This document shows, in pieces, positions 42,287 through 50,691 of a stretch of DNA of 64,000 nt. This stretch comes from Gemmobacter serpentinus (GTDB lineage Bacteria > Pseudomonadota > Alphaproteobacteria > Rhodobacterales > Rhodobacteraceae), in NCBI RefSeq assembly GCF_008973825.1, contig NZ_WCHR01000016.1, positions 62,001-126,000 on the forward strand. The letters are read 5' to 3'. The notes beneath the pieces were generated by a model. That model was not told the DNA's origin. It was given only the letters and a program-made list of their open reading frames with translations, and ran no database searches. Within the stretch, counting starts at the first letter, position 1; each line of letters starts with the position of its first letter. A program made the position numbers and the translations under genes.

Positions 42287-43411
42287 ATGATCAAGAAAAC
42301 CGGAAAGCTTATTCTGCTTTCGGCTGGCATATCCGTTCTCTCCGCTTGCGGCGATGGCCCGGCAAGTGCGCCGCGCGCCGAACAGGTCATCAGCGGCTCG
42401 GAAAAGGAAGATGCCAGCTTTGCGGTTTTCCCGGTCAATCGCGACACCCTGCCCCAGTTGAGCAGCTGGCCAAAGAAGGCCAACCCCAATCCGACCGGCT
42501 GGCTGGACCGTGTGCGCGGACCGTCCTCGCCGCAGATCCAGTCTGGCGATGTGCTTGATCTGTCGATCTGGGACAATGGCGACAGCTCGCTGCTCGCGCA
42601 GGCGGGCCAGAAGGTGGTGGAGTTGAAATCCATCCGCGTCTCGCCCGAGGGTGAGGTCTTCCTGCCCTATGTGGACCGCGTCTATATCGCCAATATGTCG
42701 CCTGATCGCGCGCGCGCCACGATTCAGGACAAGTTCAGCGCCATCATCCCCTCGGCCCAGGTCCAGCTGCGCCATGAGGCGGGGCGGCAAAACTCGGTCG
42801 ACTTGATCAGCGGCGTGCAGAAACCCGGTGCCGTGGTGATGCCGGACCGCGATTTCACCGTGCTGAGCCTGATCGCCCAGGGCGGCGGCATCTCCAAGGA
42901 TCTGACCAACCCGCAGATCCGGCTGATGCGCGGCAGCAAACTCTATGGGATTTCGGCCAAACGGCTGATGAAATCGCCCAGCCTCGACACCACCCTGCGC
43001 GGCGGCGACAAGGTCTATGTTGAAAATGACGAGCGGTATTTCCTGTCGCTCGGCGCGACCAATAAACAGGCGCAGATCCCCTTCACCGATGACAAGCTGA
43101 ACGCGCTGGATGCAGCCTCGCTGGCGGGCGGGCTGAAGGACACGCGCGCCAATCCGGGCGGTGTGCTGATCCTGCGTGATTATGATGCCAAACATGTGCG
43201 CAGCGATGGCACCGGCCCCAGCAAGGACCGTATCGTCTTTGCCATCGACCTGACCACTGCAGACGGGCTGTTCAGCGCCGGCGAGTTTCTGATCGAGGAT
43301 CGCGATGTGGTGATGGTTACCGAAAGCTCGCTGGTCAATAACAGCGTAGCGGTGCGCATGGCCTATGATCTGCTGGGCATCGGAACCCGTGTCCGCGATC
43401 TGAGCAACTGA
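42287..43411 (+). CDS. Wza/KpsD-type polysaccharide export lipoprotein
   Basis: The 374-residue protein has a lipobox (SVLSACGDG), a polysaccharide export (Poly_export) domain with LDLSIWDNGDSSLLAQ and VSPEGEVFLPYVDRVYIANM, and SLBB-like repeats, such as QKPGAVVMPDRDFTVLSLIA. Such proteins form the octameric export channel across the outer membrane. It is divergent from the biosynthetic run that includes the CapD- and YjbH-like genes and is therefore likely to belong to the same system (GfcE position). No BY-kinase lies beside it; one is at the far left of the window. Confidence 0.92.
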   Translation: MIKKTGKLILLSAGISVLSACGDGPASAPRAEQVISGSEKEDASFAVFPVNRDTLPQLSSWPKKANPNPTGWLDRVRGPSSPQIQSGDVLDLSIWDNGDSSLLAQAGQKVVELKSIRVSPEGEVFLPYVDRVYIANMSPDRARATIQDKFSAIIPSAQVQLRHEAGRQNSVDLISGVQKPGAVVMPDRDFTVLSLIAQGGGISKDLTNPQIRLMRGSKLYGISAKRLMKSPSLDTTLRGGDKVYVENDERYFLSLGATNKQAQIPFTDDKLNALDAASLAGGLKDTRANPGGVLILRDYDAKHVRSDGTGPSKDRIVFAIDLTTADGLFSAGEFLIEDRDVVMVTESSLVNNSVAVRMAYDLLGIGTRVRDLSN

Positions 43412-43444
43412 TCGCCCAGATCGCGCGGCCAGTCCGGCCGGGGC

Positions 43445-43888
43445 TCAGTCCTCGGCCTCCAGCCTTGTGCGCATTTCGCGCAGAACCGGCAGGACAGAGC
43501 GCACGCGCTCGGCACCCAGCGCCTGCACCACATCGCCAATCAGCGGCGCGATGGCCTGCACCGCCGCATCACGCGCGGCACGGCCTGCGGGGCTGATCGC
43601 GACGAATTTGCGCCGCGCATCGTCCCAATCCGGGCGAATATGCACATGGCCTGCCCATTCCAGCTTGGACAAAGTGTTGGTCATCGCCCCCCGCGTCACA
43701 TGGAAGCTACGGGCCAATTGTGCGGGCGTGCGTTCCTCATTGATGCGCGCCAGATGGTTCAACACACCGAAATGCGACAGTTCCATCCCGCGCGGCAGCA
43801 CCTTGGAGATGCGGTTGCGGGCCAGTTGATCCGCCATGAACAGTTCGCCAAACAAGGCGATCGCCAGATCGTCGGTCTTGTCGGACAT
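43445..43888 (-). CDS. MarR family transcriptional regulator
   Basis: The 147-residue protein is a winged-helix dimer of the MarR type: long N-terminal helix FGELFMADQLARNRISKVLP, the recognition part RSFHVTRGAMTNTLSKLEWA and the wing DWDDARRKFVAISPAGRA, then a C-terminal helix. The ligand and target are unknown. ATG at 43888 follows a GGGGGG run. It is one gene after the glutaredoxin gene on the same strand (179 bases), so an effect on oxidant response is possible but weakly supported. Confidence 0.88.
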   Translation of the reverse strand: MSDKTDDLAIALFGELFMADQLARNRISKVLPRGMELSHFGVLNHLARINEERTPAQLARSFHVTRGAMTNTLSKLEWAGHVHIRPDWDDARRKFVAISPAGRAARDAAVQAIAPLIGDVVQALGAERVRSVLPVLREMRTRLEAED

Positions 43889-44067
43889 CACGCCCCCCCG
43901 AACGGGCTGGCGCATTCTGAATCACGGCGGAAACCGGGACGGCTGGCGCGCTCTGGCGTCAACACGCCCGCCGCAGGCGCTGCTACCCGCCCATGGGCCA
44001 GGGCCGGGGCATGGTTTCGCCCGGCCCCATCGCTGACAGCGGGCTGCACAAGGGCGCAACGCAAGGC

Positions 44068-44325
44068 TCAGCCCTCCAGCAGCGGATCTAGGCCACCTTC
44101 TGCATCCAGCGCGTGAAGATCATCGCTGCCACCAACATGCTGGCCACCGATAAAGATCTGCGGCACCGTCCGCCGACCGCCCGCGCGATCGGTCATCGCC
44201 AGACGCAGATCCGGGTCGCGGCTGACATCGATTTCAGTAAAGGCCACGCCTTTCTTGGTCAGCAGCCGCTTGGCGGCGAGACAATAGGGGCAGGTGGGGG
44301 TGGTATAGATTTCGACGGTTTTCAT
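44068..44325 (-). CDS. grxC: Glutaredoxin 3
   Basis: The 85-residue protein is a monothiol/dithiol electron carrier that reduces disulfides with glutathione. The active site is CPYC (Cys12 and Cys15) after MKTVEIYTTPT, the cis-Pro segment RRTVPQIFIGG and the GGSDDLHAL glutathione-binding end are present. Length is normal for GrxC. It follows comF on the same strand by 46 bases, a common alphaproteobacterial order. Confidence 0.95.
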   Translation of the reverse strand: MKTVEIYTTPTCPYCLAAKRLLTKKGVAFTEIDVSRDPDLRLAMTDRAGGRRTVPQIFIGGQHVGGSDDLHALDAEGGLDPLLEG

Positions 44326-44371
44326 GGCGGGGTCCGCGACTGGGGCAATTTCCCGCGCAAGCTACAGTCAA

Positions 44372-45094
44372 TCAGCCCTCCTTCGCAACGCGGCACATGA
44401 CGACAATATCGACCCGTGCCGCCCCACCCTCCAACAAGGTATCCGTGCAGGCCGCCAAAGTGGCACCCGATGTCATGACATCATCGACCAGCAGCACCGG
44501 ACGACCCTGCATCTGCCAGGCGCGTTTCGGGTTCAGGCGAAACGCGGCTTCGACATTCAGAAATCGTCCTTCGCGGTCGCGCCCTTCCTGGCTATGGGTG
44601 TTGCGGCTGCGGATCAGCAGATCGGGGCAATGCGGCAATGCGCAATGCCGCGCCAGCGCCGCCGACAGCAACGCCGCCTGATTGTAACGCCGCCGGATCA
44701 GCCGCAGCCAATGCACCGGCACCGGCACGAGCAGCGTATCGGGCTGCAACAGCGGTGCTGCCGCCCGTTTCAGCCAGCCCGCCGCAGGCTTGGCCAGATC
44801 CAGCCGATCACCGTGTTTCAACGCCATCACCATGCGGCGCGCATTGTCGCGATAGACCATCGCCGCCCGCCCGCGCGACCATGGCCGGACAATGGCCAGA
44901 CAGTCATCGCATTGCACCACCTCATCCGGGTCATCCCCCGGCAACGGCACCCCGCAACAATCGCAGACCAGCCCGGATATGAAGGGCGTATCGCGCCAGC
45001 ATTGGGGGCAAAGGCCAAAATCGCTGGTCACCTGCGCATCGCAACTGAGACATTGCGGCGGGTAAATCAGCTGCACCGCGGCTTGCAATCTCAT
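44372..45094 (-). CDS. ComF family protein
   Basis: The 240-residue protein has an N-terminal zinc-ribbon-like cysteine set (PPQCLSCDAQ, LCPQCW, VCDCCG, QCDDC), a middle with YRDNARRMVMALKHGDR and a phosphoribosyltransferase-like domain with the PRPP motif VLLVDDVMTSGATL. ComF is linked to DNA uptake in other bacteria and otherwise of uncertain function. It is divergent from the methyltransferase gene by 37 bases. Confidence 0.9.
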   Translation of the reverse strand: MRLQAAVQLIYPPQCLSCDAQVTSDFGLCPQCWRDTPFISGLVCDCCGVPLPGDDPDEVVQCDDCLAIVRPWSRGRAAMVYRDNARRMVMALKHGDRLDLAKPAAGWLKRAAAPLLQPDTLLVPVPVHWLRLIRRRYNQAALLSAALARHCALPHCPDLLIRSRNTHSQEGRDREGRFLNVEAAFRLNPKRAWQMQGRPVLLVDDVMTSGATLAACTDTLLEGGAARVDIVVMCRVAKEG

Positions 45095-45131
45095 CCCGCC
45101 CTCCTATGGTCGCCACACCGAAGGAGCCAGC

Positions 45132-45968
45132 ATGACCCCGCCGCCGCTGACAGACCGCCAAGCCCTGATCCAACACCGTCGCCGCGCTTGCCGCGATGCG
45201 CTGTTCCTGCACGAAGAAGCCGTGCTGGAGGTTCAGGAAAGGCTGATTCCGGTTAACAGGCAGTTTACGCGGCCTGCCATCATCAGTGCCTTCCCCGAGA
45301 TCTGGGCAAATGTGCTGCCCGGTGCCAAGATTGTGCCCGATGACGAGGTGCTGGATCTGGAACCCGGCGCGCATGATCTGGTGATCCATGCCATGGCGCT
45401 GCACTGGGCGAATGACCCGGTCGGGCAATTGGTGCAATCGCGGCGCGCGCTGGTGGCGGACGGGCTGTTTCTGGGCTTCATGCTGGGCGGACAAACCCTG
45501 CACGAACTGCGTGCCAGTCTTGCCGAAGCCGAGATTGCGGTGACCGGCGGCCTGTCGCCGCGCGTCCTGCCAATGGGCGAGATCCGCGATCTGGGCGCGC
45601 TGCTGCAACGTTCCGGCCTCAATCTGCCGGTGGCGGACAGTTTCCAGCGCAGGGCAAGCTATCGTGATCTGTTCCACCTGATGGCCGATCTGCGGGCCAT
45701 GGGCGAAACCAATGCCCTGCATGAACGCCGCCGGACCTTTACCCCGCGCCGCGTGATGATCGAGGCAGCACAACGCTATGCGCAGGCCTTCGGCACCGAG
45801 GATGGCCGTATCCCCGCCAGTTTCGAGGTGATCTGTCTGACCGGCTGGTCGCCGCATGAAAGCCAGCAAAAGCCGCTCAGGCCCGGATCGGCGACCATGC
45901 GGCTGGAAGATGCACTGAAGGCCGCACGCGACACCGGCACCGATCCTGCGACAAAAAACGACAGTTGA
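45132..45968 (+). CDS. NDUFAF5/BioC-like methyltransferase family protein, SAM motif not seen
   Basis: The 278-residue protein shows the family parts LIPVNRQF, HDLVIHAMALHWANDPVGQL, RRALVADGLFLGFMLGGQTL and EIRDLGALLQRSG, which match NDUFAF5/BioC-type class I methyltransferases. The glycine-rich SAM-binding loop expected before VLDL is missing (only LPGAKIVPDDEVLDLEPGA is seen). The N terminus is short. It may be a catalytically altered member. The stop is 50 bases before the hemH start; its real substrate is unknown. Confidence 0.7.
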   Translation: MTPPPLTDRQALIQHRRRACRDALFLHEEAVLEVQERLIPVNRQFTRPAIISAFPEIWANVLPGAKIVPDDEVLDLEPGAHDLVIHAMALHWANDPVGQLVQSRRALVADGLFLGFMLGGQTLHELRASLAEAEIAVTGGLSPRVLPMGEIRDLGALLQRSGLNLPVADSFQRRASYRDLFHLMADLRAMGETNALHERRRTFTPRRVMIEAAQRYAQAFGTEDGRIPASFEVICLTGWSPHESQQKPLRPGSATMRLEDALKAARDTGTDPATKNDS

Positions 45969-46018
45969 CCCCGGGCGGTTCACCGCTATCTCAGGGGGAG
46001 AAGCCTGAGGAGAGACCC

Positions 46019-47071
46019 ATGCGTGACGCGCATAGTGCTGGCACCAGTGCCGCCCCCGCCGATCATCCGGCGCTGCCGCCGCGGAAAATCGGGGTGCTTC
46101 TGGCCAATCTCGGCACGCCGGATGCGACCGATTACTGGTCGATGCGGCGCTATCTGAACGAGTTTCTCTCGGATCACCGGGTCATCGACCTGCCGCGCTG
46201 GAAATGGCAACCGCTGCTGCAACTGGTGATCCTGACCAAGCGCCCCTTCACCAGCGGCGCGAATTACAAGCTGATCTGGGATCAGGCGCGCAATGAAAGC
46301 CCGCTGATGACGATCACGCGCGATCAGACCCATGCGGTGGCCGAAGCGTTGAAGGCCGAATATGGTGACCGGGTGATGGTCGATTTCTGTATGCGCTACG
46401 GCAATCCCTCCACCAAGTCGAAGGTGCAGGCCATGGTGGCGGCGGGATGTGAAAAGATCCTGTTCTTCCCGCTTTACCCGCAATATGCGGGGGCCACGAC
46501 TGCGACGGCCAATGATGCCTTCTTCCGCGCCTTGATGCAGGAAAAGCGCCAGCCTGCCGCGCGCACCGTGCCGGATTACTTTGAGCATCCGCTTTATATC
46601 GAGGCCCTCGCAGCCTCGGTGGAGCGGGCCTATGCCAGCCTAGACCATCGCCCCGACATGCTGGTCGTATCCTATCACGGGATGCCGAAACGCTATCTGG
46701 AGGAAGGCGATCCCTATCACTGCAAATGCCAGAAAACCTCGCGCCTGCTGCGCGAGCGTCTGGGATGGGACAAGACAGAGATCACCACCACCTTCCAATC
46801 GGTCTTTGGCCGCGAAGAATGGCTGCGCCCCTATACGGTGGAGCATGTGGCCGAACTGGCGAAACAGGGCAAGAAGCGCATCGCCGTGATTGCGCCCGCC
46901 TTCAGCGCCGATTGCATCGAGACGCTGGAGGAGATCAAGGGCGAGATCTGCGAAAGCTTCGAACATGCGGGCGGCGAGGTCTTCACCTATATCCCCTGCC
47001 TGAACGCAGAGCCCGCGCATATCACCGCGCTGACGGCGGTGATCCGCGAAAATCTGGGCGGCTGGATCTAG
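46019..47071 (+). CDS. hemH: Ferrochelatase
   Basis: The enzyme inserts ferrous iron into protoporphyrin IX in the last step of haem synthesis. The 350-residue protein has a variable N terminus, then KIGVLLANLGTPDATDYWSM, RVIDLPRWKW, the catalytic His in VVSYHGMPKRY followed by CKCQKTSRLLRERLGW, and the Glu in DCIETLEEIKGE. The start at 46019 has GAGGAGAG; a TTG farther upstream is not supported. A hairpin follows the gene. Confidence 0.95.
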   Translation: MRDAHSAGTSAAPADHPALPPRKIGVLLANLGTPDATDYWSMRRYLNEFLSDHRVIDLPRWKWQPLLQLVILTKRPFTSGANYKLIWDQARNESPLMTITRDQTHAVAEALKAEYGDRVMVDFCMRYGNPSTKSKVQAMVAAGCEKILFFPLYPQYAGATTATANDAFFRALMQEKRQPAARTVPDYFEHPLYIEALAASVERAYASLDHRPDMLVVSYHGMPKRYLEEGDPYHCKCQKTSRLLRERLGWDKTEITTTFQSVFGREEWLRPYTVEHVAELAKQGKKRIAVIAPAFSADCIETLEEIKGEICESFEHAGGEVFTYIPCLNAEPAHITALTAVIRENLGGWI

Positions 47072-47094
47072 ACTGTCGCGCGTCCCCGTTTCGG

Positions 47095-47117
47095 GGGGCC
47101 AGAGGCCATCTGGCCCC
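47095..47117. terminator. Hairpin between hemH and the small secreted protein gene
   Basis: GGGGCCAGA and TCTGGCCCC pair perfectly over nine bases around a five-base loop. It lies between the convergent stops of hemH and the small gene. No good T tract follows on either strand. Confidence 0.5.
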
Positions 47118-47128
47118 GCGCGTGCCCT

Positions 47129-47326
47129 TTACTTTGCCAGCGCGGCTGCCAGCACCAGCAGGCCCAAGAGCGGCACCGCGATCGCCCCGCCTGACGAGGC
47201 CGGCGCGGTGGCGACGGCCACGGGCTGTTCCACCTCTTCGACGACAACCGGCTGCGCCAAGGCGGGCAGCCCCGCCAGGGTCAGCACGGCGGCAAGGGCA
47301 AGGGCCTTCTTGGAAAGGGTCTGCAT
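47129..47326 (-). CDS. Small secreted protein with PVVVE-APASSG motif
   Basis: The 65-residue product has a signal peptide (MQTLSKKALALAAVLTLAGL, cleavage near ALAQ), the short mature part QPVVVEEVEQPVAVATAPASSG, and a C-terminal hydrophobic helix GGAIAVPLLGLLVLAAALAK. The PVVVE, P and APASSG elements are in the same order as in the small protein at 35489-35701, so the two are likely paralogues; the ANDSGD end is lacking here. A GGAG element lies upstream of the ATG. The role is unknown; it may be a membrane-retained envelope peptide. Confidence 0.65.
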   Translation of the reverse strand: MQTLSKKALALAAVLTLAGLPALAQPVVVEEVEQPVAVATAPASSGGAIAVPLLGLLVLAAALAK

Positions 47327-47408
47327 CTTCTCAAGCTCCTGAAATGCGACCGGCCCTGCAGGCGATGCCGACAGGACCGGGAAACGTCATCATCGCCGTG
47401 GCGCAACC

Positions 47409-47978
47409 TCAGATCAACAGAACCTGTGCGCCGATCTGCACCAGATCATACAGTTCCTCGACATGTTCATTATACATGCCGATGCAACCATTCGACGATT
47501 TGCGGCCAATCTTGCGCGTGTCATGCGTGCCATGAACGCGGTAATATTCCCAGGACAGCCACATGGCGCGGGTGCCCAGCGGGCAATCCGGGCCCGGCGG
47601 GATGAAGGCGGGCCAGTCGGGATTGCGTTCGCGCATCGACGGTGTCGGACGCCAGCTTGGTGCCGGGTCCTTCTTGATGATCGTGGTGCGGCCCAGACGG
47701 GTCAGTTCCGGCGAGAGCGGCACCGACGTCGGATACAGCTTGTAGATCGCCTGATCCGCCGACCAGTAATGCAGGCAGCGCGACTGGGTATCGACCAGCA
47801 TGGCCCCCTTTTGCAGATCGGGGAAATAGGGCTGCCAATCCAGCATCCGAAAGCTGGCGATATTGCTGCGCACCGGCGCCTGCTGTGCAAGGGCGGGCAG
47901 GGCACTGGCCCCAAGGGCCGCAGCGGCTGCACCCAGAACCGTCCGGCGGGTGGGCTTGAACGACGCATCGGCAGACAT
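47409..47978 (-). CDS. L,D-transpeptidase (YkuD domain) with Tat-like signal
   Basis: The 189-residue protein begins with a twin-arginine-type signal (PTRRTVLGAAAAALGASALP) and has a YkuD domain: YFPDLQKGAMLVDTQSRCLH, GIRERNPDWP-type segment, HGTHDTRKIG with His149 and the catalytic SNGCIGMYN with Cys165. It should cross-link peptidoglycan (3-3 bonds) or attach lipoprotein in the periplasm. It is divergent from the CAP-domain lipoprotein gene. A second L,D-transpeptidase follows at 48857. Confidence 0.85.
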   Translation of the reverse strand: MSADASFKPTRRTVLGAAAAALGASALPALAQQAPVRSNIASFRMLDWQPYFPDLQKGAMLVDTQSRCLHYWSADQAIYKLYPTSVPLSPELTRLGRTTIIKKDPAPSWRPTPSMRERNPDWPAFIPPGPDCPLGTRAMWLSWEYYRVHGTHDTRKIGRKSSNGCIGMYNEHVEELYDLVQIGAQVLLI

Positions 47979-48140
47979 CGACCGATCTCCTCAACTAGAT
48001 ATTTCGGCGGTTTCTAGCTGCACTGTTGCCATTTCGCAAATCAAACAGGTGTCATCAGGCGATTTCACGCAGAGTTGCGTTTGATCCTGCGCGGCGCTTT
48101 GGCTAAAGACAGCAGGTCCGCAGCCTTTGGTGTTTGATAA

Positions 48141-48746
48141 ATGACGAGACTTCCGGTTCTGGCCGTCTGTATGACGGCTCTGTTGGCAGCCTGCTCCAGT
48201 GAACCTCCGGCGCCCACGCTGGGCGCAGATGGGCGCCCGCTGCCGACGATCTTCAGGATCGACAAGCGGCAGGCGGCAGAGATCCCCGGGCGGGTCAGCG
48301 ATTCGCTCAACACCCTGCGGGCCGCGCGCGGGCTGGTGCCAGTGCAATATAATGCCGCGCTCAATGCCGCTGCGGCCGCGCATTCGCGCGACATGTCGGC
48401 GCAGGGCAGGCCCTGGCACTTTGGCTCGGACGGATCATCACCGCTGCTGCGGGCGCAACGCGCGGGCTATGTCGGCCACCTGCAGGGCGAGGTGATTTCC
48501 GAGACCTACGAGTCGGAGCTGGAGACACTGGCGGAATGGTCGGCGCAACCCGATACGCTGGGCGTGCTGATGGACCCGAAGGCCAATGAGCTGGGCTTCG
48601 GCTGGTATCAGGAACCAAGCGGCAAGATCTGGTGGACACTTGTCACCGGCGACAGCACCCGTGGCCCGGTGGCCAATGTGACCGCGACCGCGCTTGGCCG
48701 CACCGTCACCTCCGAGATGGACGGCAACGGCGCCCCCATCCAGTGA
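48141..48746 (+). CDS. CAP (SCP/PR1) domain lipoprotein
   Basis: The 201-residue protein has a lipobox (LLAACSSE) and a CAP domain with LNTLRAARGLVPVQYNAALN, AAAAHSRDMSAQGRPWHFGS carrying the CAP histidine, and EVISETYESELETLAEWSA, plus the terminal YQEPSGKIWWTLVTG motif. The CAP fold may bind lipids or act on cell-wall ligands; the function is unknown. It is placed between two L,D-transpeptidases. A strong terminator follows. Confidence 0.8.
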   Translation: MTRLPVLAVCMTALLAACSSEPPAPTLGADGRPLPTIFRIDKRQAAEIPGRVSDSLNTLRAARGLVPVQYNAALNAAAAAHSRDMSAQGRPWHFGSDGSSPLLRAQRAGYVGHLQGEVISETYESELETLAEWSAQPDTLGVLMDPKANELGFGWYQEPSGKIWWTLVTGDSTRGPVANVTATALGRTVTSEMDGNGAPIQ

Positions 48747-48810
48747 CATCGCGCGTGTGCGCGGTCCGGTTGTGCCCCGCGCACGCGTCGGTAGGGCAGT
48801 CGGATATGCA

Positions 48811-48835
48811 AAAGGGCCCTCGCGGGCCCTTTTTC
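48811..48835. terminator. Bidirectional intrinsic terminator
   Basis: AAAGGGCCC and GGGCCCTTT pair perfectly around TCGC, with five Ts on the plus strand and TTTTGC on the minus strand. It lies between the convergent CAP and L,D-transpeptidase genes. Confidence 0.88.
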
Positions 48836-48856
48836 GTCATGCCGGATCAGGATCGA

Positions 48857-49360
48857 TCAGGGCAGGATATAGATCGGGGTATATTGGCGGAGCATCGAAT
48901 AGATCTCTTCAATCTCCTTGTCGGTGACTGCGATGCAGCCCGCGGTCCAGTCGCCCTTATTGGTGCCTTTGTAATCCGACCGGCCATGGATCATGATATC
49001 GCCACCGGGTGACTTGCCCTGTGAAGCGGCATAGGCGCGGTCCAACGCATCGGGATAGGACACCCCGACCGACAGATGGTAGCGGCTTTTGGGGTTATGA
49101 TGGGTGATGTAATAGGCACCTTCCGGCGTTTTGCCATCGCCCTCGAACTGCTTGTGGCCAACCGGCGCAAAGCCAAGATCGATATCATACTGCTTCAGAA
49201 CCTTGTCCTTATGCAGCAGATACATCTTCCGGTCCGCCTTATGGACCTGAATCGTCGTCACCGCAGGCCCGCGATAGGTGCGGAACTTCTTGTCGCCACC
49301 ACCGCAGGCGGCCAACCCGAAGGCAAGGCCCACGAGGAGGAGAATACGCAGAAAAGCCAT
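48857..49360 (-). CDS. L,D-transpeptidase (YkuD domain) lipoprotein
   Basis: The 167-residue protein has a lipobox (GLAACGGG) and a compact YkuD domain: TIQVHKADRKMYLLHKDKVL, HHNPKSRYHLSVGVSYP, IMIHGRSDYKGT with His125 and DWTAGCIAVTDKE with Cys142. The TAGC form is seen in the YafK (DpaA/LdtF)-like branch, whose members remove the lipoprotein anchor from peptidoglycan, so either a transpeptidase or an amidase is possible. The start at 49360 is chosen by the lipobox position; the extension to 49408 is polar. Confidence 0.82.
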   Translation of the reverse strand: MAFLRILLLVGLAFGLAACGGGDKKFRTYRGPAVTTIQVHKADRKMYLLHKDKVLKQYDIDLGFAPVGHKQFEGDGKTPEGAYYITHHNPKSRYHLSVGVSYPDALDRAYAASQGKSPGGDIMIHGRSDYKGTNKGDWTAGCIAVTDKEIEEIYSMLRQYTPIYILP

Positions 49361-49470
49361 GGAACTGCCCGAGTCTTCTTTTTTCCGTCCCTTAACGCAG
49401 TTTGGCACGTTCGGGAATGCTTCGCATAGGTGCAGGGTGGCACAGTCGCATCACAGCTTTGTGCGGGGGC

Positions 49471-50691
49471 TCACAATGCGAAACGCGCGACCAGCTCCAC
49501 ATGCGGGGACCAGCGGAACTGGTCGACCACCTGCACCCAGTCGAGCTTATAGCCCGCTGCGGTCAATACCCGCGCATCGCGCGCAAAGCTGACCGGGTTG
49601 CAGGACACCATGACAATCACCGGCACCTTGGATCGGGCAAGTGTGGCAGTCTGCGCCTCGGCGCCCGCGCGGGGCGGGTCAATGACCACGGCCTCCACGC
49701 CCTTGAACTCATCGGGCTCCAGCGGCCGGCGGAACAGATCGCGAGTTTCCACCGTCACCTTGTGCAAGCCCCCCGCCATGCGCCAGCCCTTGTCGAGCGC
49801 CGTCATCATCGCCGCGTCGCCCTCCACGGCGTGGATGTCGGCCTGTTCCGCCAAAGGCAGGCTGAAAGTGCCAGACCCCGCGAACAGATCGGTGATGCGG
49901 GATGCCTTGCCCACCGCCTCGCGCACCGTGGCCAGAAGCGCGGCCTCGCCCTCGGCGGTGGCTTGCAGGAAGGCACCCGGCGGCGGTGCCACCAGCGCGC
50001 GACCAAAGCGTTGCATCGGGGCCGCGCGCAGCGCCACGACCTCATCTTCCCATGTCAGGCGCGACAGGCCATGCGCCTCGGCGATGCGGGCCAGTTGCAG
50101 ATGCATGTCCGCATCCAGCGGCTTGCCGCCTTTCACCACGACATCGGGCCCGGCAAGGCTGCGCGTCACCGTCAGGTCCAGCGTGCCGCTGCGCGAGCCG
50201 CCCGCCATCACCAGCGCCTCCAGCGCGGGCATAGCCGCCATCAGATCGGGATGCAGCAATTGGCAATTCGGCACCGGGATGATGGTATCCGATCCACGCG
50301 CATGAAAGCCGATCAGGGTGCCGCCCTTGGTGCGCCGCGCGGCCAGGGTCGCCCGCCTGCGCGATCGCGGCGGCGAGGTCAGGATCGGACGCAGCGGTGC
50401 CTCCAGCCCCTGCCCGGCCAGGGCTCCGGCGGCAATGCCCTGCTTCCAGTCAGCCACCAGCCCGTCGCGCGCATGCTGCATCTGGCAGCCGCCGCAGGTT
50501 TTGGCATGGCTGCAAACCGGCTTTACCCGATCCGCCGACGGCGTCACGATCTTCACGCCCGTCAGCACATTCCCCGAAAGCTCGCCCTCAACCTCTTCGC
50601 CCGGCAGCATCCCCGGCACAAAGATCGTGCCCTCCGGCCCTTCGGCAATGCCGTCGCCATGATGGCCCAGCCGGGCGATGGTCAGTTTCAT
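49471..50691 (-). CDS. RumA/RlmD-type 23S rRNA (uracil-5-)-methyltransferase
   Basis: The 406-residue protein should methylate a uracil C5 in 23S rRNA. It has an N-terminal TRAM-like region, an iron-sulfur cysteine set (CSHAKTCGGCQMQHA plus a later NCQLL), a SAM-binding loop DLFAGSGTFSLPLA and the catalytic VSCNPVSFARD motif. The RumA branch (RlmC/RlmD) cannot be settled; either fits. The ATG at 50691 overlaps the ABC transporter stop as ATGA, so translation is coupled to it. Confidence 0.87.
   Translation of the reverse strand: MKLTIARLGHHGDGIAEGPEGTIFVPGMLPGEEVEGELSGNVLTGVKIVTPSADRVKPVCSHAKTCGGCQMQHARDGLVADWKQGIAAGALAGQGLEAPLRPILTSPPRSRRRATLAARRTKGGTLIGFHARGSDTIIPVPNCQLLHPDLMAAMPALEALVMAGGSRSGTLDLTVTRSLAGPDVVVKGGKPLDADMHLQLARIAEAHGLSRLTWEDEVVALRAAPMQRFGRALVAPPPGAFLQATAEGEAALLATVREAVGKASRITDLFAGSGTFSLPLAEQADIHAVEGDAAMMTALDKGWRMAGGLHKVTVETRDLFRRPLEPDEFKGVEAVVIDPPRAGAEAQTATLARSKVPVIVMVSCNPVSFARDARVLTAAGYKLDWVQVVDQFRWSPHVELVARFAL

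Noticed and set aside
44002-44026. GGCCGGG/CCCGGCC hairpin between grxC and the MarR gene
   Set aside because: GC-rich with no T tract on the minus strand; not convincing as a terminator or control site.
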